Below, piece by piece: positions 52,456 through 61,260 of a DNA stretch of 64,000 nucleotides (within the stretch, counting starts at the first letter, position 1; the number at the start of each line of letters is the position of its first letter). Origin of the DNA: Streptomyces sp. ITFR-21 (GTDB lineage: Bacteria; Actinomycetota; Actinomycetes; Streptomycetales; Streptomycetaceae); NCBI RefSeq assembly GCF_031844685.1, contig NZ_CP134605.1, positions 5,926,001 to 5,990,000 of the forward strand, written 5' to 3'. A program made the position numbers and the translations under genes. Under the pieces are notes generated by a model that ran no database searches, was not told the origin of the DNA, and saw only the letters and a list, made by a program, of their open reading frames with translations.

Positions 52456-53706
52456 ATGAAACGCCCCACGAATCCCACTAGTCGGCGCACCCTGCTGACC
52501 GCCGGCCTGGCGGTGCCGATCGCCGCCGGGCTGACGGGCGCCGTCGCGTCGTCCGCGGCCGCCACCCCCGCCAACGCGCGCAGGTTCGTCCCGGAGAGAT
52601 GGGACCACCACCTGAAGTCGACGCCGGGCAACCTGCACTGGGGCGGCTTCCCGATCGACGCCAAACCGGGCGTGACCATGAGGTCCGGCGAGACCGTACG
52701 TGTCGACGCACTGTCGCAGCAGGGCCTGACCGGCTCCGTCAGCCCGGTCGACTACATGGCCCAGTTCGGGATCAAGCCGAGCGAGGTGCTGGCCGACGCT
52801 ACGGCGTTCTGGGAGAGTCTGCCGGCCCGGCGCGCGGCCAACCAGAACTACGGCGGCGGCCACGTCATGACCGGCCCGGTCTACGTGAAGGGCGCCATGC
52901 CCGGTGACACCCTGGCCATCGAGTACCTCGCGCTGGACACCCGCGTCGACTACGGCTTCAACGGCACCTCACCGACCAGCGGCGTGATGGCGACGTCGTA
53001 CCCGGGTTGGCGGCAGGGCGACGTCCCGCTGAACATCCCGTCGGACCTGTTGTCGCGCACCCACATGTACCGCAGCGGCATCTGGCACGGGAAGGAGGTC
53101 ATCCACTTCTCCGACTCGATCAAGATCCCGACGCACAAGTTCATGGGCACGATCGCCGTCGCCCCGCCCACCGGCGAGTTCGTCGGCTCGACGCCCGACG
53201 CTTCGCCGCCGGCGACCGGCGTCCAGTCCTCGACCGAGCCCGGCAAGTACGGCGGGAACATGGACAACCGCGACCTGACCGTCGGGACGACGCTCTACCT
53301 GCCGGTCTGGCAGCCGGGCGGCCAGCTGTTCATGGGCGACTCCCACAGCGTCCAGGGCGACGGCGAGGTCAGCCAGACCGCCGTCGAGCACTCGCTGTCG
53401 GGGACGTTCCGCATCACCGTCCTCAAGAACACCCCGAGCGAGCTGCCGTGGGCCGAGACCGACACCGACTGGCTGATCATGGGCATCGACTGGGACCTCG
53501 ACCGCGCCATCAAGATCGCGGTGCAGAAGACCATCGACTTCCTCGGCCGTACGCAGGGGATGACCATCGCGGAGGCGTACTCGTTCGCCTCGCTCGCGGT
53601 GAACTACCACGTCTCCGAGGTGGTCGACAAAACGCAGGTCGTGACCGGCTACATCCCGAAGTCCGTGTTCCTGCGCAAGCCCTCCCACTCGCCGCACTCC
53701 TGGTGA
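52456..53706 (+). CDS. Tat-exported acetamidase/formamidase-family protein
   Basis: A 416-residue secreted protein. The start MKRPTNPTSRRTLLTAGLAV has a twin-arginine signal followed by an Ala-rich cleavage region (SSAAATPANA). The mature part contains GPVYVKGAMPGDTLAIEYLA, HGKEVIHFSDSIKIPTHKFM and MDNRDLTVGTTLYLPV...GQLFMGDSHSVQGDGE, blocks of the FmdA/AmdA fold. It likely hydrolyses a short amide outside the cytoplasm. I use the ATG at 52456, with AGGAG upstream, rather than the ATG at 52441. A 17-bp hairpin follows downstream. Confidence 0.88.
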   Translation: MKRPTNPTSRRTLLTAGLAVPIAAGLTGAVASSAAATPANARRFVPERWDHHLKSTPGNLHWGGFPIDAKPGVTMRSGETVRVDALSQQGLTGSVSPVDYMAQFGIKPSEVLADATAFWESLPARRAANQNYGGGHVMTGPVYVKGAMPGDTLAIEYLALDTRVDYGFNGTSPTSGVMATSYPGWRQGDVPLNIPSDLLSRTHMYRSGIWHGKEVIHFSDSIKIPTHKFMGTIAVAPPTGEFVGSTPDASPPATGVQSSTEPGKYGGNMDNRDLTVGTTLYLPVWQPGGQLFMGDSHSVQGDGEVSQTAVEHSLSGTFRITVLKNTPSELPWAETDTDWLIMGIDWDLDRAIKIAVQKTIDFLGRTQGMTIAEAYSFASLAVNYHVSEVVDKTQVVTGYIPKSVFLRKPSHSPHSW

Positions 53707-53857
53707 ACCGCCCCGTGCCGGGGGACCGCTGTACCGTCGCGGGTGTCCGGGGCCGGGCCTGATCCGCTGTGGCGGACCTGCGGGATGAGGGTTTCCGCCC
53801 CGGGGAGCGGATTCGCCGGTCCGCTTGCCCCGGCCGGCAGAGCCGACCGGGCGGACC

Positions 53858-53905
53858 GGGCCGAAGCCGTCGCCACCGCAACAGCGGCGGCGACGGCTTC
53901 GGCCC
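53858..53905 (+). terminator. Perfect 17-bp hairpin downstream of the amidase gene
   Basis: GGGCCGAAGCCGTCGCC and its exact complement GGCGACGGCTTCGGCCC flank a 14-nt loop, 151 bp after the amidase stop. This is the most stable short hairpin I found outside the mobile elements. Confidence 0.6.
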
Positions 53906-54151
53906 GTCGCCGGGCGGAGCCGGGCGCGCGTCACCGGACGGTGGTGAAGGCGAGCGGTGTCCGCTCGCCGCGGACGGCGGCGGAGCCCGCCCCGCCCGCC
54001 GCGGGGGCCGCGGCCCGGTGGGCTGCGTGGCGCGCAACGCAGCCGTGACGAGTGCGGCGAGCAGCAGCAGATGTCCGCGTGACCGGGGGCCGGTCGGCCG
54101 CCCGTGGAGCCTGGAACCGGTCATCCGTCTCTCCTTTGCGATGGCCCGGGG

Positions 54152-54553
54152 CTACAGGACGTGGACCTTGACCGCGGCGAACACGATCGCGAAGACGACC
54201 AGCACCGTCGCCAGGGCCTCCGGATCGTTCGGATGAGCACAAATGAGGGCCGCGGGCTCTGTTTCTCGACGTACTCCGTCACCACGGCCGGCCACCACGC
54301 GCTGTCGATCCTGACCGCCTGGTCCGGCCAGCGCACGCGGGCGAGGACCGGGTGCCCGGTGTTCGCCGCCTGCCGGGCGCGTTCCCGGTACCGGCCTTCG
54401 ACCGCGGCCGAGGGGGGCTGTTCGAAGCAGCGCAGGACCGTGCTCCCGGTGTCCGTACGCAGCAGGCACGCGGTGGCGTTGGCCCCCTCGAAGGGGTCGC
54501 CGGGATCGGCGGCGGGGCCGGGTGCGGGCTCGTCCGCGGTTCTTCTCCTTCAC
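54152..54553 (-). pseudogene. Possible frameshifted small membrane-anchored protein
   Basis: Protein-like stretches occur leftward in two frames. One reads CLLRTDTGSTVLRCFEQPPS, VEGRYRERARQAANTGHPVL and RIDSAWWPAVVTEYVEKQSP without a start codon. The frame that opens with a GTG at 54553 (MKEKNRGRA) and closes at 54152 ends in a good membrane helix (PNDPEALATVLVVFAIVFAA). Joining them needs two frameshifts, so it is either a decayed gene or a false impression. I do not recognise the family. Confidence 0.3.
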
Positions 54554-54843
54554 CGATGAGCCCCGCGCGCGCTGTGCGGGAAGCGTACGGGCGGGCCGGG
54601 ACTCACGTCCGGTCCGCGCCGGCGACGCGGCCGCCGCCGCTCCCGCCGCTCCCGCCGGGTCCGCCCGGCCGCGCGGGGTTCCGACCTGTTTCGGCCCGGC
54701 CCGGCTGTCTCACCGCGACCGGGCCGTCGACCGTGTCGTACGCCGCTGCGCGGAGGGGAGGCGGCGTCCTGCCGGTAGTGGACGGTCGGCCTGCCGTGGC
54801 GGGCCGAGACCGTTCTGAGCCGCTGTCACCCACAGGGTGCGAA

Positions 54844-54880
54844 TCGGTCATTTGCGGCGTAAATTGGTCATTTGTCGGCC
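54844..54880 (+). promoter_or_regulatory. Direct repeat pair upstream of the glycine-rich protein gene
   Basis: TCGGTCATTTGCGGC at 54844 and TTGGTCATTTGTCGGC at 54865 are 21 bp apart, about two helical turns, and end 40 bp before the start codon. The spacing suggests tandem binding of one regulator on the same face of DNA. Confidence 0.5.
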
Positions 54881-54920
54881 GGGGAACATCTCCGGCTGCA
54901 CAACTGAAAGGCGTACCCGC

Positions 54921-55538
54921 ATGCGCTTCCCGCGCGTCATCGCCAGCCGCCGGACCCTCCTGATCACCGTGATCGCCGTAGCCGGCCTCGCGTCCACCTC
55001 CACACCCGCCTTCGCGGGGTCGCAAACCGCCACCCCCGGCGTCCCGTCGCACATCGGCCTCGGCGTCCCCGGTGGCAACGGTCCCAACGGTCTGGGGGTC
55101 AAGGGCGGTATCGGCGGCCTCGGCGGCATCGGTGGTGCCGCCGGCGCCAACGGCAACGGCGGCATCGGCGGCGCCGGCGGGAACGCCAACGGCATCGGGA
55201 GCACCGGCGGCGGGGGTGGCGGGGGCGGTGCGGGCGGCGCGGGCGGCAACGGCGGCCCCGGCGGCAACGGGGGTGCCGCGACTCTCGGCGGCACCGGTGG
55301 CAAGGGCGGCGTAGGCGGGGTCGGTGACGCCGGTACCGGGATCGTCGGCGGGAGAGGCGGCAACGGCGGCGCCTCCACGGCCGGCGGCGGCCACAAGGGC
55401 GGCACCGGCGGGGCCGGCGGTGCCGCCAGCCCGGTGTGCCCCGGCAAGCCCGGCGGCAACGGCACCGACGCCACGGCCACCGCGGACGGCGTCACCGGCG
55501 CCACGGGCGCTGCCGGCCGCACCGCTCTTCCCTGCTGA
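54921..55538 (+). CDS. Secreted glycine-rich low-complexity protein
   Basis: A 205-residue protein. Residues 1-32 are a Sec signal peptide (MRFPRVIASRRTLLITVIAV, cleavage after TPAFA). The mature part is about half glycine, in GG-x and GGxGG repeats with Asn, Ala and Ile (GGIGGLGGIGGAAGANGNGG is one run). It ends in two cysteine-containing segments (PVCPGKPGG and LPC). The texture recalls mycobacterial PGRS domains but there is no PE domain. It may be a cell-surface or matrix protein. The ATG follows GAAAGGCG. A 13-bp hairpin follows the stop. Confidence 0.78.
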   Translation: MRFPRVIASRRTLLITVIAVAGLASTSTPAFAGSQTATPGVPSHIGLGVPGGNGPNGLGVKGGIGGLGGIGGAAGANGNGGIGGAGGNANGIGSTGGGGGGGGAGGAGGNGGPGGNGGAATLGGTGGKGGVGGVGDAGTGIVGGRGGNGGASTAGGGHKGGTGGAGGAASPVCPGKPGGNGTDATATADGVTGATGAAGRTALPC

Positions 55539-55563
55539 CGGCGCGCCGGGCGAGAACGCAGGT

Positions 55564-55601
55564 AGGTCCGCTTCCCACCCCCGGGGCCGGGAAGCGGACC
55601 T
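55564..55601. terminator. Hairpin terminator after the glycine-rich gene
   Basis: AGGTCCGCTTCCC and GGGAAGCGGACCT form a perfect 13-bp stem with a 12-nt C/G-rich loop, 25 bp after the stop. It also stands before the convergent activase gene's far end and may serve both directions. Confidence 0.72.
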
Positions 55602-55743
55602 GTGCGCGACAGGACGGCCCCCGGGACGAGTTGCCTGCGCTGTGTACCGTGATCACCGACGCGTGGTCAGTGGCGTCCGGGCGGCACCCGGGTCGCCCTT
55701 GGCGGCGAGCCGGGTGCGCACCCCCGGCGGGGCCCAGCGGATC

Positions 55744-56520
55744 TCACACCGCGCGCAGTCCGTGGGACCGGAACTGTGCCCGCACCCGGTCCACCAGAGC
55801 CCCGTCGGGTACGGGGGTGTCCCGCAGCGGGAAGGGCAAACCGAGGGCTTCGTACTTCGCGGCCCCGAGTTTGTGGAAGGGGAGCACGTCGATCTGCTGC
55901 ACGTTCCCGAGGCCCGCCGCGAAGGACGCGAGGCCGTCCACGGCCGCCTCGTCGTCGGTCCGGCCGGGCACCAGGACGTAGCGGATGCGGACCGGGACCC
56001 CGAGCCGGTCCAGGCGCGTGGCGAAGCTCAGGGTGGGGGCGAGCTCGCCGCCGGTGAGCGCGCGGTAGGCCGGTACGTCGAAGGACTTGACGTCGAGCAG
56101 GACCAGGTCGGTGTCGGCGAGCAGTTCGTCGCTCGCGCGGGCGCCCAGGAACCCGGACGTGTCCAGGGCGGTGTGCAGACCGGCCGCACGGCACCGGCGC
56201 AGGATCTCCGCGGTGAAGGCGGGCTGGAGCAGCGGCTCTCCTCCCGTGAGGGTGACGCCGCCGCCGGCAGCGCCGATGAAGGCCGCGTACCGGCCGATCT
56301 CCGCCATCACGTCGTCGGCGGTCGCCCGCCGCCCGTCCCGCATGTGCCAGGTGTCGGGGTTGGCGCAGTACAGGCAGCGCAGCGGGCAGCCGCTGAGGAA
56401 GAGGACGAACCGGGTGCCGGGCCCGTCCACGCCGGTCGACAGGTCCCAGGAGTGGATCCGGCCGGCAGGCGCCGGGTCGGGGGCCGACGGCCCCGGAGCG
56501 GCCGCGTGCCGGGTGTTCAC
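55744..56520 (-). CDS. pflA: Pyruvate formate-lyase activating enzyme
   Basis: A 258-residue radical-SAM enzyme. The [4Fe-4S] site is CPLRCLYC, the CxxxCxxC pattern in SGCPLRCLYCANPDTW, followed by GGGVTLTGGEPLLQP (SAM-binding GGE) and LDTSGFLG. It generates the glycyl radical on the lyase encoded just upstream. The GTG at 56520 overlaps the lyase stop (GTGA), so the pair is translated together. Length and motifs are complete for the family. Confidence 0.93.
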   Translation of the reverse strand: MNTRHAAAPGPSAPDPAPAGRIHSWDLSTGVDGPGTRFVLFLSGCPLRCLYCANPDTWHMRDGRRATADDVMAEIGRYAAFIGAAGGGVTLTGGEPLLQPAFTAEILRRCRAAGLHTALDTSGFLGARASDELLADTDLVLLDVKSFDVPAYRALTGGELAPTLSFATRLDRLGVPVRIRYVLVPGRTDDEAAVDGLASFAAGLGNVQQIDVLPFHKLGAAKYEALGLPFPLRDTPVPDGALVDRVRAQFRSHGLRAV

Positions 56521-58781
56521 CGGGCACCGTGGAAGGTGCGGCTGATCACGTCGAGCTGCTGCTCGCGGGTCAGGCGGACGAAGTTGACGGCGTAGCCGGA
56601 GACCCTGATGGTCAGCTCGGGGTACTTCTCGGGGCAGGCCATGGCGTCCTCGAGGGTGGCCCGGTCCAGGACGTTGACGTTGAGGTGGAATCCGCCACCG
56701 GCCGTGTAGGCGTCCAGGATGCCCACCAGGTTCGCGGCCCGCTCGTCCGGGTCGTGGCCGAGACCCTCGGGGGTGACCGTCGAGGTCAGCGAGATGCCGT
56801 CGCGGGCCTGGGCGTACGGGATCTTGGCGACGGACAGCGCGGACGCGATCATGCCGTGCCGGTCGCGGCCGTTCATCGGGTTGGCGCCCGGGGCGAAGGG
56901 CGTGCCGGCTGGGCGCCCGTCGGGCGTGGCGCCGGTGTGCAGGCCGTAGACGACGTTGGAGGTGATGGTGAGCACCGACTGCGTGTGCTCGGCGTCCCGG
57001 TACGCCGGGTGGCGGGCGATCTTCGCCATGAACGACTCGACCAGACCGGTCGCCAGCGCGTCCGCGCGGTCGTCGTTGTTGCCGTACGCGGGCCAGTCGC
57101 CCTCGGTCTCGTAGTCCACCGCGAGACCGGTGGCGTCCCTGACCACCTTCACCCGGCCGTACCTGACGGCCGAGAGGCTGTCGGCGGCGACGGACAGTCC
57201 GGCGATGCCGCAGGCCATGAAGCGGTGCACGGGATGGTCGTGCAGCGCCATCTCCAACCGCTCGTAGGCGTACTTGTCGTGCATGAAGTGGATGACGTTG
57301 AGGGCGTTGACGTACGTCGCCGCGAGCCAGTCCAGCGTGCGGTCGTACGCGGCGGACAGCTCGTCGTAGTCGAGGTACTCGCCGGTCAGGGGCGGCGCCG
57401 GCGGGGCGATCTGGTCGCCGGTCAGCTCGTCCCGGCCGCCGTTGACGGCGTAGAGCAGGGCCTTGGCGAGGTTGACGCGGGCGCCGAAGAACTGCATCTG
57501 CCGCCCGACCGCCATGGCGGAGACGCAGCAGGCGATGGCGGTGTCGTCGCCGGTGCGGGGCCGCGTCAGGTCGTCGTTCTCGTACTGGATGGCGCTGGTG
57601 TCGACCGACACCTGGGCGCAGAACCGTTTGAAGCCGTCGGGGAGCCGGGGCGACCACAGCACGGTGAGGTTCGGCTCGGGCGCGGTGCCGAGGTTGTAGA
57701 GGGTCTGGAGGAAGCGGAAGGAGGTGCGGGTGACCAGGGTGCGGCCGTCGGTACCCATCCCACCGAGGGACTCGGTCACCCATGTCGGGTCACCGGAGAA
57801 CAGCGCGTCGTACTCCGGCGTGCGCAGGAAGCGGACGATGCGCAGCTTGATCACGAAGTCGTCGATCAGCTCCTGGGCGCGGTGCTCGTCGATGAGTCCG
57901 GCGTCGAGGTCCCGCTGGAGGTAGACGTCCAGGAACGTCGAGGTCCGGCCCAGCGACATCGCGGCGCCGTTCTGTTCCTTCACCGCGGCGAGATAGCCCA
58001 GGTACAGCCACTGGACGGCCTCGTGGGCGGTGGCGGCCGGGCGGGTCACGTCGCAGCCGTAGGCGGCGGCCATCGCGGCCAGTTCACCGAGCGCGCGGAT
58101 CTGCTCCGCCAGCTCCTCCCGGTCCCGGATCACCTCTGCCGTGGAGGGCTCCCGGTCCAGCCGGGCGCGCTCGGCGTGCTTGGCCTCGGCCAGGCGCGCG
58201 GTGCCGTACAGGGCGACCCGGCGGTAGTCGCCGATGATCCGCCCGCGGCCGTACGCGTCGGGCAGGCCGGTGATGACGCCCGCCTTGCGGGCGCGGCGCA
58301 TCTCCGGCGTGTAGGCGTCGAAGACTCCCGCGTTGTGCGTCTTGCGGTACGTGCCGAAGACCTTCGCGACGAACGGGTCGAGTTCGCGTCCGTACGCCCG
58401 CAGGCCGTTCTCCACCATCCGCAGCCCGCCGTTCGGCATGATCGCCCGCTTCAGCGGCGCGTCGGTCTGCAGGCCGACGATCAGTTCGCGGTCGCGGTCG
58501 ATGTACCCCGGGGCGTGCGAGGTGATGGTGGACGGGATGGCGGTGTCGACGTCGAGGATTCCCCGGCGGCGCTCCTCGGGCAGCAGCGCGGTGATCCGCG
58601 ACCACACGGCGAGAGTGCGCTCGGTCGGCCCGGCCAGGAATCCGGGGCCGCCCTCGTAAGGCGTGTAGTTGGCCTGGATGAAGTCGCGCACCGCGATGTG
58701 CTCCCGCCACATCTGCCCGGCGAAGCCGGCCCAGGGGCCGGTCGCCGCCGTCCGGGGTGTGGCCTCGGTGATCGCCGTCAT
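56517..58781 (-). CDS. pflB: Pyruvate formate-lyase (formate acetyltransferase)
   Basis: A 754-residue glycyl-radical enzyme converting pyruvate and CoA to acetyl-CoA and formate without oxygen. Active-site adjacent cysteines lie in DDTAIACCVSAMAVG. The radical glycine is Gly729 in RVSGYAVNFVRLT, 25 residues from the end, as in E. coli PflB. The ATG at 58781 (TAITEATPRTAATGPWAGFA) gives exactly the usual length; GAGGGG lies upstream. The same frame stays open for another 350 codons upstream into a glycoside hydrolase remnant, but that part is not PFL. An oxygen-sensitive fermentative enzyme is unexpected in a presumed aerobic mycelial bacterium. Confidence 0.95.
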   Translation of the reverse strand: MTAITEATPRTAATGPWAGFAGQMWREHIAVRDFIQANYTPYEGGPGFLAGPTERTLAVWSRITALLPEERRRGILDVDTAIPSTITSHAPGYIDRDRELIVGLQTDAPLKRAIMPNGGLRMVENGLRAYGRELDPFVAKVFGTYRKTHNAGVFDAYTPEMRRARKAGVITGLPDAYGRGRIIGDYRRVALYGTARLAEAKHAERARLDREPSTAEVIRDREELAEQIRALGELAAMAAAYGCDVTRPAATAHEAVQWLYLGYLAAVKEQNGAAMSLGRTSTFLDVYLQRDLDAGLIDEHRAQELIDDFVIKLRIVRFLRTPEYDALFSGDPTWVTESLGGMGTDGRTLVTRTSFRFLQTLYNLGTAPEPNLTVLWSPRLPDGFKRFCAQVSVDTSAIQYENDDLTRPRTGDDTAIACCVSAMAVGRQMQFFGARVNLAKALLYAVNGGRDELTGDQIAPPAPPLTGEYLDYDELSAAYDRTLDWLAATYVNALNVIHFMHDKYAYERLEMALHDHPVHRFMACGIAGLSVAADSLSAVRYGRVKVVRDATGLAVDYETEGDWPAYGNNDDRADALATGLVESFMAKIARHPAYRDAEHTQSVLTITSNVVYGLHTGATPDGRPAGTPFAPGANPMNGRDRHGMIASALSVAKIPYAQARDGISLTSTVTPEGLGHDPDERAANLVGILDAYTAGGGFHLNVNVLDRATLEDAMACPEKYPELTIRVSGYAVNFVRLTREQQLDVISRTFHGAR

Positions 58782-58937
58782 GGTGACAGCCCCCTCGCTT
58801 CGTCGTCGTCCGGTGTCCTCCTCTCCGATGGTCGCCGGGCGGCCGGAGAGCGTGCAGGGCCGACCGGGCCCTTCGCCGTCGCCGTCCGGCCTCCGGCACG
58901 GTGGCGCGCCCGCCCGGGACGCAAGGAGAACGCTCCG

Positions 58938-58984
58938 GCCGCCCGGCCGCCCGGCCGCCCGGCCGCCCGGCCGCCCGGCCGCCC
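58938..58984. repeat. Tandem 8-bp GGCCGCCC repeat
   Basis: About six consecutive GGCCGCCC units in the leader of the PFL operon, a tract prone to copy-number change that might affect expression. Confidence 0.85.
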
Positions 58985-59142
58985 GTGCCGTGGCGCCCGG
59001 CGGGTGCGGCGCCCGCTCAGCGGACGGAGTCCGGCATCGCCCGGACGAGGTGGACCCGGCAGCGGCACCGCGGCGCCGAACGCGCCGCCCTCGCCCGGAC
59101 GGCGATGACGCCGAGGCGCCGACCGCCCTGACCGCCGGCGGA

Positions 59143-59178
59143 CAGCCCGCAACGAAGCAGCAGCCCGCAACGAAGCAG
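59143..59178. repeat. 18-bp tandem duplication
   Basis: CAGCCCGCAACGAAGCAG occurs twice in direct succession at 59143 and 59161, near the truncated end of the glycoside hydrolase remnant. Confidence 0.9.
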
Positions 59179-59195
59179 CAGCCGGCACGCCGTCG

Positions 59196-59888
59196 GGGGC
59201 GTACCGGGCGGCTGGTGAGGTTCGACGAGGTCAGCATGTAGATGCCCTCGGGCTGGGAGCCGGTCGGCACGTTCCTGGCGTTCTGGATCCGGTATCCCAT
59301 GCCCTGGGCGTTGAACAGCGCCCCGTACGCCGGCCGGCCGCCGGCCGTCACCGGCAGCGCCATGGCGTTCACGCCGATGTCCGACCCGTTCGGTCCGGGA
59401 CCGGGGATGCCGTGCGAGCAGCCCGAGCAGCCCGAGCAGGACGTGCCCGCCGAGACGGGCATGTGGTTGGCGTTGGGCGTCTGGTCGTACAGCTCGGTGA
59501 TGGTGCAGGTCGTCCCGGAGCAGAAGGACACCTGGGGCGCGGAGTCGACCACCCCGCCGGCGGACGCCGGGGTGATGTTCAGCCGGCCGCCGTCGGAGGC
59601 GCGCTGGATCTGGTAGAGCGGCCCGTTGTACGAGGTGTACAGCGCCCGGGTGGTGCGGTACGCCGCCACGCACGGCGTACCGCCGGAAGCGTAGACGTCA
59701 CACGGAAGCGGCGCCGCCGCGGCGGGGGCGGCGGCTGCGGGCTGGGTGGAAGCGGTGGTCGCCGCGGTGGCCACGGTGGCCGCGGTGGTGGTCGCGGCCG
59801 TGGTGGAGGCGGCCACGGCGAGCACGGCCACCAGCAGGCAGGCGGCGATCCGCTACGACCGCCGCCGGACCGCGGATGGAAAGGGCAT
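59196..59888 (-). pseudogene. Truncated secreted alpha-L-arabinofuranosidase B-like (GH54-type) gene
   Basis: The ATG at 59888 follows GGAGG, but codon 12 is TAG (59853-59855), in the middle of a signal peptide (RIAACLLVAVLAVAASTTAA continues after it). The mature part matches the N-terminus of the GH54-type arabinofuranosidase catalytic domain: CDVYASGGTPCVAAYRTTRA, LYTSYNGPLYQIQRASDGG, SFCSGTTCTITELYDQ and GMGYRIQNARNV. Similarity ends near EGIYMLTSSNL. Of a domain of about 300 residues only some 160 remain. The nonsense codon plus truncation mark it as dead. Confidence 0.72.
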
Positions 59889-59978
59889 GCGTTCCTCCGT
59901 CGTTGCAGGAGTGTCGGGTACGTGGCGGCGGAACGGGCGAGCGGGTCCGCCGTCGTCGGGGAGGGGCGCCGGCAGCGG

Positions 59979-60530
59979 TCACGAGGCGATGAGGTCGAAC
60001 TGCCCCCACGTCCCGACGGCCGTCCGGTCGGCGATCAGGGGGGACGCTCCGGCGTTGTCCGCCGTGACGTACAGGTTGTTGGCCAGGGCCTTCAGGCTGA
60101 CGGTGCCGTTGCCGTTGTGCACGAGCTGGAAGGTCTCCCACGGGCCCGCCGTGCGTGTCGACCGTGCTCTGGTCGTAGGAGGAGAACAGGGTCGCGGCCC
60201 CGCCGCCGTTGAAGTCGCCGTACGCCGTCGGATACGTCCTGCCGTACCCGCGCGTGCCGGCCACGCCTTGACGGCGTTGTTCGACGGCGAGGGCGCCTGC
60301 CCCCAGTTCCGGCTCCGGTGCCACCTGCCGTTGATCGGGGCGCCGTCGCCCGCGCAGGCGAACCACCCCTGGTAGCCGACGCTGATCTTGCCGACCACGT
60401 CGCCCGGCGCGCTGGCCAGCGCCGCGGCCGGGGCTGTGGCGACGGCAGCGCGGGTACCCACACCCAGGGCCGCGGCGCCGGCGGCGGCCGATCCGCCGGC
60501 ACGTGTGGTGGGGAAGGTACGACGGGACAC
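59979..60530 (-). pseudogene. Internally deleted secreted GH71/GH99-like hydrolase with beta-trefoil tail
   Basis: From a GTG at 60530 the frame gives a Tat/Sec-like start (SRRTFPTTRAGGSAAAG) and then VVGKISVGYQGWFACAGDGAP and SRNWGQAPSPSNNAVKAWP, the N-terminus of a secreted GH71/GH99-like hydrolase. A frameshift follows (RTYPTAYGDFNGG and FSSYDQSTVDTH lie in the next frame). The sequence then jumps straight to the end of a fascin/ricin-like beta-trefoil (WETFQLVHNGNGTVSLKALA, GTWGQFDLIAS). Almost all of the catalytic barrel is gone. Confidence 0.7.
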
Positions 60531-61260
60531 CCATGGGAGATCACTCCAGTGCGCGTATGCGGTGGGGGGAGGCATGCGGTGTCGGAAGCGCACCGTGCCG
60601 AGTCCGCAGGAGACTCTCAGCGCGCGGCGATTCAACTCTCATGCCCAGAGGGCGTCAAGGGGTCCGACGTCCGATGTTTCTCTTAACTACCGGGCGATGA
60701 GGCCGTAGTTGACGCGTGATCACGCTATATCCAGTGCGACTTGTCCCTGATCTCTCCTTTGTTCCTCAGTGATTGATCATGTTTGAGAGGAAGGGGGCCT
60801 CGGAGGTGGGCGGTTCGGACCGTCTCGGGCCGCGGTGACGGCAGGCCCCGGCACGGGCCGCGGTGCTTGTGCCCAAGGGCGCGGACCGCCCTTGCGCCCC
60901 TTTGCCGCCGGGACGCGGAAGGCCGATCGGGGCATCGGAGCGGCCGGACGGCGCCCGTCCCGCCGGCCCGGAAAGGTCGGAGCGATGGGGAGCACGTCCG
61001 GCAGGGACGACGCGGCGCCGTCTTTCTGCCGGAGGGGCCGTGCGCCGCGACGACGGCCGCCGTCCCGGTTTTTCGCGGAAAGGCGTACGCCGTGGGCGCC
61101 GGCCCTCCGCGCGCCTTTCCGGCCCGGTGGCGCCCTGTGTCCGCCGCGGATGACGGGCGTCCCCCGTACGTGGAAACGGGTGGCGCGGGCGAGCTGCTTC
61201 TGTCAGGGTGTCGCGATAAAGAGTTACCGCGTTTCGCGGAGCCCGAGCCTATGGGGGGTC
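60531..61260. other. Intergenic region upstream of the patatin gene
   Basis: About 730 bp, AT-richer around 60690-60790 than the rest of the window and containing a 12-bp palindrome. A long plus-strand frame crosses part of it but reads as low-complexity Arg/Pro sequence, so I do not call a gene. Confidence 0.45.
60714..60725. promoter_or_regulatory. Perfect 12-bp palindrome GCGTGATCACGC
   Basis: The palindrome directly follows a TTGAC and precedes TATATCC in the AT-richer stretch between the divergent hydrolase remnant and patatin gene. It is a plausible operator, but the -35/-10 spacing around it is too short for a standard promoter. Confidence 0.35.

Larger units (their letters stand above)
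53707..54920. other. Long intergenic region with hairpin and a doubtful small gene
   Basis: About 1.2 kb between the amidase and the glycine-rich protein. It contains a 17-bp perfect hairpin, a possibly frameshifted leftward small gene near 54152-54553 and a pair of direct repeats before the next start. Nothing else is recognised. Confidence 0.45.
58782..59195. other. Leader region of the PFL operon with two tandem repeats
   Basis: About 410 bp between the glycoside hydrolase remnant and the PFL start. It holds no gene of its own but contains a GGCCGCCC tandem tract and an 18-bp duplication. No clear promoter is visible. Confidence 0.45.

Noticed and set aside
55744..57783. Very long minus-strand frame covering the activase plus part of PFL
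   Set aside because: Only the last 258 codons match a protein; the upstream part is an out-of-frame reading of pflB.
58938..58984. Short tandem GGCCGCCC units as a possible second CRISPR
   Set aside because: Units are contiguous with no spacers; it is a simple tandem repeat.
56529..59108. An 859-codon plus-strand frame opposite pflB
   Set aside because: Antisense shadow of the lyase with valine/glycine/arginine-rich low-information sequence.
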